Shown: positions 1-5,740 of the stretch, piece by piece
Layout: every line of letters begins with the position of its first letter
How positions within the stretch are numbered: the first letter of the stretch is position 1
Assembly: GCA_023436425.1 (NCBI GenBank)
Contig: JAEZJD010000037.1
Coordinates: 1-13,959, forward strand
DNA: 13,959 bases
Direction of reading: 5' to 3'
Source of the DNA: Bacteroidota bacterium
Lineage (GTDB): Bacteria; Bacteroidota; Bacteroidia; Chitinophagales; Chitinophagaceae
The notes under the pieces: model-generated
The model's database searches: none
Told to the model about the DNA's origin: nothing
Seen by the model: only the letters and a program-made list of their open reading frames with translations
Program-made: the position numbers and the translations under genes

Positions 1-319
1 CTTTATGGGCAAAATCATGAAGCGTGTAGTGCAGCTGGATATTTTTTTATCGCAGAAGGGGCCGACCGGCGGATTTAAGCTAAATACCACGACGCTGAAG
101 CGGCCTCTCATCGATGTCTATATGGTAACCGATCATCTTGAGGATCTGCATCGGTGTGTGCTCAGCAAGCAGCCATGCAGTTCAGAAAATCCTTGCGGAC
201 TGCACGATTTGATTTTACCGTCGAAAACTCCGCTTTTCAAAATTCTCTACGACACCACAGTCGGCGAGTTGTTGGTGAAGACCGACAATTTTAAGTTGCC
301 CGAAGCACTAATGGCTTAA
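1..319 (+). CDS. Rrf2-family transcriptional regulator, C-terminal part (5' end outside window)
   Basis: The reading frame is open at the left edge, so the start codon and the first part of the winged helix lie outside the window. Visible first is the end of the DNA-binding domain with the wing motif KGPTGGFKL, typical of Rrf2 proteins (IscR, NsrR, RirA). Three cysteines follow at codons 155-157, 176-178 and 194-196 (spacing C-x6-C-x5-C, ending in NPCGLHD). This is close to the cysteine trio that holds an Fe-S cluster in IscR and NsrR, so a cluster-sensing role for iron, nitric oxide or redox state is likely but inferred. The methionine at position 5 is internal and not a believable start. 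The next gene is 86 nt downstream on the same strand, a sensor kinase, which fits a stress or low-oxygen regulatory neighbourhood. Family assignment is firm; the sensed signal is unknown. Confidence 0.85.
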   Translation, partial: FMGKIMKRVVQLDIFLSQKGPTGGFKLNTTTLKRPLIDVYMVTDHLEDLHRCVLSKQPCSSENPCGLHDLILPSKTPLFKILYDTTVGELLVKTDNFKLPEALMA

Positions 320-384
320 TACACCTCGCTCCGGTTTTCCACATACGTCAATTCGTCTTTAGGAAATAAAACAGGAGAAACATA

Positions 385-392
385 TAAGTTTG
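385..392 (+). promoter_or_regulatory. Candidate Bacteroidota -7 promoter element before the sensor kinase
   Basis: TAAGTTTG matches the Bacteroidota primary-sigma -7 consensus TAnnTTTG exactly. No good -33 TTG/TTTG element is seen at the usual 19-21 bp spacing, so the promoter would be weak, activated, or a chance match. If it is real, transcription would begin only a few bases before the ATG at 406, giving a very short leader. Confidence 0.3.
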
Positions 393-405
393 CACGTTGT
401 TCTCT

Positions 406-1989
406 ATGTTCACACTTTCAGCGAGACAGGCAAACATATATGCGATAATCATTTTTGTGCTGACGGTAATAATGAGTATTTATCTTCCGCAGCATTCCAT
501 CACCTATGCGGGATTTTTCCTGGTGATTATCCTTTCCATCTTTGTAAAAGGCAACTCGCCCACGTATATAGCTGTTGGCACGTCCGTTTTGTTCATCACG
601 GCGTTTTTAATCTTTCATCCCGACATACCACTGACAGGTATTAATATTTCCAAGCATTTTTTTGCCCTTATCGTCATCGTTTTCATTGGTATGTTGGTGC
701 TTCACGTAAAGCAGCTGTACGCTATGATGGAAAGGGACAAGTCGCACATGACGTCTCTTTTTGAAAACGCAACCGAGGGCATTATTTTAGCCGACAGCCG
801 TGCCAACATCGTTCTTGCCAACCCTTCTGCGTGTAAAATGTTTGAATATCAGCCCGAAGAACTCATCGGCAAAAAGGTGGAAATATTGCTTCCGCCAAAA
901 CACCGGGAGCGGCACGTACCGCTTCGCGATGGCTTTTATCGTCATCCATCGAACCGCGAGATGGGTGCCGGTCGCGATCTTTTTGCACTAAAAAAAGATG
1001 GTACTGAATTCCCGGTGGAGGTTAGTTTAAGTTCTTACTTCCAAAATGAAAAGCAGTTCGTCATTTCCTTTATTGTCGACATTACTCAGAGAAAAAGAAT
1101 TGAAGAAGATATGCTGGCGCAACAGCGTGAATTGGAAACAGTGAGCAACCATGTGCGCAAGCTGAATGCAGAATTGGAAGCAAAGGTGGAGGAACGGACA
1201 ACAATTCTGAAAGAAGCTTTGCAGCGGCTGGAGCAATCACAGGCTGAGTTGAACGAAGCGCTTGACAAGGAAAGGCAGCTAAATGAAATAAAAAGCAGGT
1301 TCGTTTCGATGGCGTCGCACGAATTCAGAACGCCTCTTAGTTCTGTCCTTTCTTCTGCGTCGCTGCTGGCAAAATATACCACAACCGAACAGCAGTCGAA
1401 CCGCGACAGGCATATAAACCGGATAAAAGAGTCAGTAAAGCACCTGAACGATCTGCTGGAAGACTTTCTGTCCCTCGGTCGTCTTGATGAAGGAAAGATA
1501 GGTGCCAAATTCACTACGTTTAACTTGCCGGATACTATTCACGATACAATTGATGAAGTGCGTGGGCTGGTGAAGGAAGGGCAGGAGATACAATTTCATC
1601 ACGAAGGAGAAACTGTGGTGCACAGCGATCCTAAACTGCTGAAGAATATTTTAATTAATCTCATAAGCAATGCTTTGAAATTTTCGGAGCCCAATACGCC
1701 TGTGCAGGTGCAAAGTGAAGTGGTGCAGGGCATTGCTACCATTTCTATCAGGGACAGAGGCATTGGCATTTCGGACGAGGATCAGCAACACCTCTTTAGC
1801 TCTTTTTTCCGGGGCAAAAATGCTTTGAACATTCAGGGCACAGGCCTCGGGTTGCATATAGTAAGGCGCTATAGTGATCTGATAGGCGGTAATATTCATT
1901 TAAAAAGTAAATTAGGACACGGCACAACAGTAACTTTGGCAATTCCCGTAAACGAATACGAACATGAGCAAAACAGTACTAGTTATTGA
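406..1989 (+). CDS. Membrane-bound PAS-domain sensor histidine kinase
   Basis: A 527-residue two-component sensor. Four hydrophobic helices (about residues 10-28, 32-48, 54-70 and 83-100) with very short loops form a membrane module without a large periplasmic domain. A PAS domain (about 115-228), a coiled coil (about 230-295), HisKA with the phospho-acceptor His305 (SHEFRTPL) and HATPase_c follow. The ATPase has the N-box around Asn414-Asn422, the G1 motif DRGIGIS (450-456) and the G2 motif GTGLGL (478-483). The ATG at 406 was preferred; an in-frame TTG at 397 would add three residues, and a stop at 385-387 limits further extension. AGGAGA at 373-378 is too distant to be a convincing ribosome site. 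The gene overlaps the downstream response regulator by 26 nt, strongly suggesting a cognate, translationally coupled pair. The PAS resembles FixL in spacing but lacks the haem histidine, so the ligand is unknown. Confidence 0.93.
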   Translation: MFTLSARQANIYAIIIFVLTVIMSIYLPQHSITYAGFFLVIILSIFVKGNSPTYIAVGTSVLFITAFLIFHPDIPLTGINISKHFFALIVIVFIGMLVLHVKQLYAMMERDKSHMTSLFENATEGIILADSRANIVLANPSACKMFEYQPEELIGKKVEILLPPKHRERHVPLRDGFYRHPSNREMGAGRDLFALKKDGTEFPVEVSLSSYFQNEKQFVISFIVDITQRKRIEEDMLAQQRELETVSNHVRKLNAELEAKVEERTTILKEALQRLEQSQAELNEALDKERQLNEIKSRFVSMASHEFRTPLSSVLSSASLLAKYTTTEQQSNRDRHINRIKESVKHLNDLLEDFLSLGRLDEGKIGAKFTTFNLPDTIHDTIDEVRGLVKEGQEIQFHHEGETVVHSDPKLLKNILINLISNALKFSEPNTPVQVQSEVVQGIATISIRDRGIGISDEDQQHLFSSFFRGKNALNIQGTGLGLHIVRRYSDLIGGNIHLKSKLGHGTTVTLAIPVNEYEHEQNSTSY

Positions 1990-3022
1990 CGATAATACCA
2001 GCTTAAGAGAAAACACTGCAGAGATTTTGGATCTCGCAGGCTACCGGACGATGACCGCTGAAAACGGCAAAAAAGGCGTGGAGCTCGCCACTCGCGAAAA
2101 GCCTGATGTAATTGTCTGCGATATAATGATGCCGGAACTCGACGGCTACGGAGTGTTGCATTTACTGCGGAAAAATCCGGATACTCAGTTTATACCTTTC
2201 ATTTTCCTTACGGCAAAAACGGAAAGAAGTGATTTTAGAAAAGGAATGGAAATGGGTGCAGACGACTACGTAACCAAGCCGTTCGAAGACATTGAACTGC
2301 TCAACGCAATAGAGGTACGGCTAAAGAAAGCAGAGGTGCTGCAGACGAATTATAACGCTACGCCTCAGGGGCTTGCGCAATTTGTTAAGGACGTAAAGGA
2401 GGCAGGACTTTTACAACAGCTTTCGGAACAGTATGCCGTTGAACATTTTAATAAAAAACAAACCCTCTACACAGAAGGTAAGCGTCCCCGGTTTTTGTAC
2501 TATCTCGTAAGTGGAAAAGTAAAAGCGTACAAAACACATGAAGACGGTAAAGAGTACATCACTGACCTTTTCAGCAAAGGCGACTTCATAGGTTACAAGG
2601 CGTTAATCGAGGACAAAAATTATGATGACAGCGCCACTATTCTCGAAGATGCGGAGATCATGCAAATTCCCAAGGAAGAGTTTCTGCAGATGATCTATAG
2701 CGACATCAATATTGCCGCTAAGTTTATCCGCATTGTTACGCAAAACGTAAAAGAGAAAGAAGACCGCTTACTGAATCTTGCCTACAGTTCGCTTCGAAAA
2801 AGAGTGGCAAAAGCGCTTGTGGACATTCATGAAAAATTCAATAATTCCGGCCAAAATAGTGTCATCGAATTTTCACGTGACGATATAGCTCAATATGTGG
2901 GAACAGCTACTGAGTCACTTATTCGCACACTCAGCGACTTCAAAAGCGAGAAGTTAATTGATATCAAAAGTGGCAAGATTTCCATCATCAATTTAGATAA
3001 ACTTAAGAACCTTCTGTTCTAG
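1964..3022 (+). CDS. Response regulator: receiver domain fused to CRP/FNR-type cNMP-binding and helix-turn-helix domains
   Basis: A 352-residue protein with an intact CheY-like receiver (residues 3-122: acidic pair Asp9/Asp10, phospho-acceptor Asp53 in DIMMP, Thr83, Lys105). A linker leads to a cyclic-nucleotide-binding-type beta-roll (about 158-242), a dimerisation helix, and a CRP-type helix-turn-helix (about 276-350). In the recognition helix (TESLIR) Glu317 and Arg321 match the base-contacting Glu and Arg of CRP and FNR, so TGA/TCA-like half sites are expected. The phosphate-cassette residues that bind cAMP in CRP (GE...RSA) are not kept: the region reads IGYKAL and later DDSA. The only cysteine is at residue 52, so an FNR-type Fe-S cluster is excluded. 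Phosphorylation by the overlapping upstream kinase is therefore the likely input. It probably activates low-oxygen or nitrogen-oxide genes, including hemN next door; this role is inferred. Confidence 0.93.
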   Translation: MSKTVLVIDDNTSLRENTAEILDLAGYRTMTAENGKKGVELATREKPDVIVCDIMMPELDGYGVLHLLRKNPDTQFIPFIFLTAKTERSDFRKGMEMGADDYVTKPFEDIELLNAIEVRLKKAEVLQTNYNATPQGLAQFVKDVKEAGLLQQLSEQYAVEHFNKKQTLYTEGKRPRFLYYLVSGKVKAYKTHEDGKEYITDLFSKGDFIGYKALIEDKNYDDSATILEDAEIMQIPKEEFLQMIYSDINIAAKFIRIVTQNVKEKEDRLLNLAYSSLRKRVAKALVDIHEKFNNSGQNSVIEFSRDDIAQYVGTATESLIRTLSDFKSEKLIDIKSGKISIINLDKLKNLLF

Positions 3023-3032
3023 ACGTTTCTCG

Positions 3033-3046
3033 CTGATTTCAATCGT
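3033..3046 (+). promoter_or_regulatory. Candidate FNR/CRP-like operator upstream of hemN
   Basis: CTGATTTCAATCGT matches the FNR consensus TTGAT-N4-ATCAA at 7 of 10 defined positions: TGAT and ATC at the right spacing, with the outer bases of the right half wrong. It lies 72-85 nt before the hemN ATG and just after the gene for a CRP/FNR-type regulator, a position suited to an activator site. One imperfect match in about 95 bp could be chance. Confidence 0.25.
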
Positions 3047-3102
3047 GACCAACCTCTTATTTTTAGCTAACGAAGGTCATATTCTTCGGCTGTCGGGGAT
3101 TC

Positions 3103-3110
3103 TAAATTTG
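3103..3110 (+). promoter_or_regulatory. Candidate Bacteroidota -7 promoter element of hemN
   Basis: TAAATTTG matches TAnnTTTG exactly and ends 7 nt before the hemN ATG. A recognisable -33 TTG/TTTG is absent at normal spacing, as expected for a promoter that depends on an activator, but equally for a chance match. If real, the message would be nearly leaderless. Confidence 0.35.
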
Positions 3111-3117
3111 TTTACTT

Positions 3118-4491
3118 ATGAACCCGGACGTAGTGAATCCTCTTTTGATACGCAAGTATAACAAGCCTTTGCCGAGGTATACGAGCTATCCTACGGTGCC
3201 GTATTGGAACGATCAAATCGACGCGGAGGTTTGGAAAAAGAAATTCAGCGACAGGTTTGCAGAAGAAAACCATGTGAATGGCATTAGCCTGTACATTCAC
3301 CTTCCGTTCTGCGAGTCGCTTTGTACATATTGCGGCTGTAATAAAAGAATTACAACTAATCACAACGTTGAAGATGAATACCTGCAGGCGGTAGAAAAAG
3401 AATGGAATCTGTATCGCAAATTGATGCGGCAAATTCCGTTGATCCGGGAAATTCATTTAGGTGGCGGCACGCCCACGTTTTTCTCTCCGCAAAATTTAAA
3501 ACGGCTGCTTACTACCATTTTAAAAACCAGCATCATTCATCCAAAGCATGAGTTTAGTATTGAAGGGCATCCAAACAATACTACACTGGAACATCTGGTT
3601 ACGTTGAGGAGTTTAGGATTTAAAAGAATAAGCTATGGAGTGCAGGATAACGATCCTGAAGTGCAGAGAGTAATCAACCGCATTCAGCCTTTGGAAAATG
3701 TGAGAACGGCTACAGAAAATGCAAGGCAGGTTGGCTTTGCATCTATCAATTACGATTTGATTTATGGGCTTCCTTTACAAACCCTGGAAAGCATCACAAA
3801 AACAATCAAAGAAGTAATTGAGTTGAAACCCGATCGCATTGCTTTCTATAGCTATGCGCATGTTCCCTGGACCAGCAAAGGGCAGCGTTTGTTCGATGAA
3901 AAAGACCTTCCTACTGCAGAAGAAAAAATTTTGCTGTACCTGAAAGGAAAAGAACTTTTAACCGAAGCGGGTTACCTCGACATCGGAATGGATCATTTCG
4001 CATTGCCGCACGACGATCTTTACAAAGCACGACAGGATGGTAAGCTGCATCGCAATTTCATGGGCTACACCGTTCAGAATTCAGGCATGTTGCTTGGTTT
4101 GGGCGTATCAGCAATAAGCGATACCGGAAACGCTTTTGCGCAAAATGAAAAAGCGCTTCAGGATTATTACACTGCAATCAAAGCAGCTTGTTTGCCTACA
4201 CAACGTGGCTACATGCTAAGTGAAGAAGATATTGAGTTCAAGAAATATATACTTGATATCGCCTGCCGTTCGGAAACGGTTTTTGATCCCAAGCATCTCC
4301 CGTTATTAAAACAATACACATTTCCGCTGTTGAACGATTTTGCCGACGATGGACTTGTTACGTGGAATGAAAAAGGTGCAAAACTCACTGCTCAGGGGCA
4401 CTACTTTATTCGGGTGGTGTGCAGCGCATTCGACCTCCACTTGCAGCGCAATGGTCAAAAGGAAAAGCCCGTTTTTAGCAAAGCGATATAA
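3118..4491 (+). CDS. hemN: Oxygen-independent coproporphyrinogen III dehydrogenase (radical SAM)
   Basis: This enzyme converts coproporphyrinogen III to protoporphyrinogen IX without oxygen, using SAM and a 4Fe-4S cluster, in the cytoplasmic haem pathway. The 457-residue length matches E. coli HemN. The radical SAM signature CxxxCxxC is at Cys65, Cys69 and Cys72, followed by Cys74 in CGCNK, the extra cysteine typical of true HemN rather than HemW-like proteins. Also visible are the SAM-binding GGGTPT (115-120), the N-terminal PRYTSYPT segment, YSYAHVPW, MDHFALP and FMGYTVQ, all standard HemN features. The ATG at 3118 directly precedes the conserved N-terminus. It lies 95 nt after the CRP-type regulator on the same strand, and oxygen-independent haem synthesis fits control by a low-oxygen regulator. 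The C-terminus ends 28 nt from the end of the convergent LacI gene. Confidence 0.96.
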   Translation: MNPDVVNPLLIRKYNKPLPRYTSYPTVPYWNDQIDAEVWKKKFSDRFAEENHVNGISLYIHLPFCESLCTYCGCNKRITTNHNVEDEYLQAVEKEWNLYRKLMRQIPLIREIHLGGGTPTFFSPQNLKRLLTTILKTSIIHPKHEFSIEGHPNNTTLEHLVTLRSLGFKRISYGVQDNDPEVQRVINRIQPLENVRTATENARQVGFASINYDLIYGLPLQTLESITKTIKEVIELKPDRIAFYSYAHVPWTSKGQRLFDEKDLPTAEEKILLYLKGKELLTEAGYLDIGMDHFALPHDDLYKARQDGKLHRNFMGYTVQNSGMLLGLGVSAISDTGNAFAQNEKALQDYYTAIKAACLPTQRGYMLSEEDIEFKKYILDIACRSETVFDPKHLPLLKQYTFPLLNDFADDGLVTWNEKGAKLTAQGHYFIRVVCSAFDLHLQRNGQKEKPVFSKAI

Positions 4492-4519
4492 AGCTTACAC
4501 CGAAAAATGCGGCAGCTAA

Positions 4520-5551
4520 CTATATCTTTTTCATTGAAGACTCCCGAATAATCAGATTTGTCTCGAGCAGTTTTGTTTCGAACTCAGTTACCGGTCTTTT
4601 GCTTTCAATCATCTGCACCAAAAGTTCAATTGCATTTTGACCGATTTCGAATGCGGGCTGGCGCACAACAGTGAGCGTTGGGGCAAACAAGTCGCCAACC
4701 TTGGTATTGGTAAATCCGGTAAAGCCCACGTCAGCTTTTTTCTGTTTCATCCGTTTTAGCATGCCGAAACATACGATTGTAAGCCGGTCGCCTGCCGCAA
4801 AAATGGCATCAGGTTTAGTTTTGCCCCTGAACAAATCGTTAATCGCATCTTCCACCTCCTGCGCAATCATTCCGCCGTGGTTGCAATATTTTACCAGGCT
4901 TTCGTTGAACGGAATATTATGCTTATCCAGCGCATCTCGATACCCTGCAAGTCTTTCTTTGGTGATAGATAAATATGGTGAGCTGGTGATGTGTGCTATT
5001 TTTTTATAGCCCTGGTAAATAAGATGTTCCGTAGCATGAAAAGCGCCAAGATGATTGTTTGCAACTACTTTATGCGTTTCAATTTCATCGGTAATGCGGT
5101 CGAAGAAAACAATAGGCAATCCTTTCTCGTGCAGCTCTTTCAAATATGAAATATCAACTGATTCGCTGGAGAGTGAAATGAGCAGTCCGTCGACGCCTCG
5201 CGATGCAAGGTGCTCCACATTTACTTTTTCGCGATCATGCGATTCGTGGCTCTGCGCAATGATAACGTGATAGCCACAGTTGTAGGCAATTGATTCAATT
5301 CCCGCAATAGCTTCAGAAAAGAAATTGTTAGCTATTTCACTTACTACTACGCCAATGGAACGGCTGCGGCGCTCCTTCAAACTGAGTGCAATGGGATTGG
5401 GACGGTAGTTTATTTTTTCAGCGTACTCAAGCACCTGTTTCTTTGTTTCTGTGCTTATCTCATAGCTGCCGCGTAGCGCCCTGGAAACAGTGGAAGTGGA
5501 TAGATTCAGTGCCCTTGCAATATCCTTTATGGTTGCGCTTTCGAATTTCAT
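4520..5551 (-). CDS. LacI-family transcriptional regulator of the divergent pectin locus
   Basis: A 343-residue LacI/PurR-type regulator. The N-terminal helix-turn-helix (ATIKDIARALNLSTSTVSRAL, about residues 6-26) leads into the hinge helix RPNPIALSLKER with the minor-groove leucine at residue 58. A periplasmic-binding-protein-like effector domain covers about 64-343 (start SIGVVVSEIANNFF, later DAIFAAGDR and VGFTGFTNT). The recognition residues Thr19-Ser20 correspond to the Thr-Thr pair of E. coli PurR, and the intergenic region holds a PurR-like GCAAACGTTT core. The gene is divergent from the susC-like gene with 189 bp between starts. It most likely represses that run and itself, released by a pectin or rhamnogalacturonan breakdown product. 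The ligand cannot be read from the sequence, and in other LacI-family proteins the same fold acts as an activator. Confidence 0.93.
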   Translation of the reverse strand: MKFESATIKDIARALNLSTSTVSRALRGSYEISTETKKQVLEYAEKINYRPNPIALSLKERRSRSIGVVVSEIANNFFSEAIAGIESIAYNCGYHVIIAQSHESHDREKVNVEHLASRGVDGLLISLSSESVDISYLKELHEKGLPIVFFDRITDEIETHKVVANNHLGAFHATEHLIYQGYKKIAHITSSPYLSITKERLAGYRDALDKHNIPFNESLVKYCNHGGMIAQEVEDAINDLFRGKTKPDAIFAAGDRLTIVCFGMLKRMKQKKADVGFTGFTNTKVGDLFAPTLTVVRQPAFEIGQNAIELLVQMIESKRPVTEFETKLLETNLIIRESSMKKI

Positions 5552-5599
5552 CCTTGCAGATTGCTTAAAAGTATGATTTTTTGCAGGGATGCATTTGCT

Positions 5600-5623
5600 G
5601 CAAACGTTTCCGATAACGATTGC
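5600..5623. promoter_or_regulatory. Probable LacI-family operator in the divergent lacI-susC region
   Basis: The sequence contains GCAAACGTTT (5600-5609), whose AAACGTTT core is a perfect palindrome around the central CG that LacI-family hinge helices bend; it matches the core of the E. coli PurR operator. It is also the left part of a larger inverted repeat: GCAAACGTT (5600-5608), six spacer bases, AACGATTGC (5615-5623), with 8 of 9 pairs complementary. It lies 49 nt from the regulator start and about 118 nt before the susC start, placed to control both. Whether it is one operator or two adjacent half-overlapping sites is open. Confidence 0.6.
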
Positions 5624-5728
5624 GTAAATAAATGGCTTAAATGCTCATGTCAGCAGCAAATATCTAAGTAGAATTGTCTTACGAAGCGAAGACGACTTCC
5701 TTCTTTCACCACTTTCGTATTTACATAC

Positions 5729-5736
5729 AAACGCTT
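5729..5736. promoter_or_regulatory. Possible secondary LacI-type operator at the susC start
   Basis: AAACGCTT differs by one base from the AAACGTTT core of the main operator and ends 4 nt before the susC ATG at 5741. Its centre is about 127 bp from the centre of the main core, a spacing at which a tetramer or paired dimers could loop DNA. One eight-base near match is weak evidence on its own. Confidence 0.3.
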
Positions 5737-5740
5737 CTAT

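Noticed and set aside
397..405. TTG start for the histidine kinase
   Set aside because: It adds only three residues and has no better ribosome site than the ATG at 406; kept as an alternative only.
1086..1514. 142-codon open frame on the - strand inside the histidine kinase gene
   Set aside because: It is antisense to conserved kinase motifs, Ser/Cys-rich without recognisable domains, and has no gene-like context; a shadow of the real gene.
3112..3456. 114-codon open frame on the - strand over the 5' part of hemN
   Set aside because: It mirrors the strongly conserved HemN N-terminus and radical SAM region; no domain is recognisable.
4492..4532. Weak hairpin between hemN and the LacI gene (CCG 4500-4502 with CGG 4510-4512, outer AGCT/AGCT) followed by a T-rich stretch
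   Set aside because: The stem has only three firm inner pairs and an uneven bulge; too weak to call a terminator, although some end signal is expected between these convergent genes.
4520..5551. Reading the LacI-family gene as a true purine repressor because of the PurR-like core site
   Set aside because: Its only divergent partner is a susC/susD pectin locus and the core AAACGTTT is shared by many LacI-family members; no purine gene is in view.
5590..5597. TGCATTTG as a -7 promoter element for susC
   Set aside because: One mismatch to TAnnTTTG and no -33 element at the right distance; the susC promoter position is left open.
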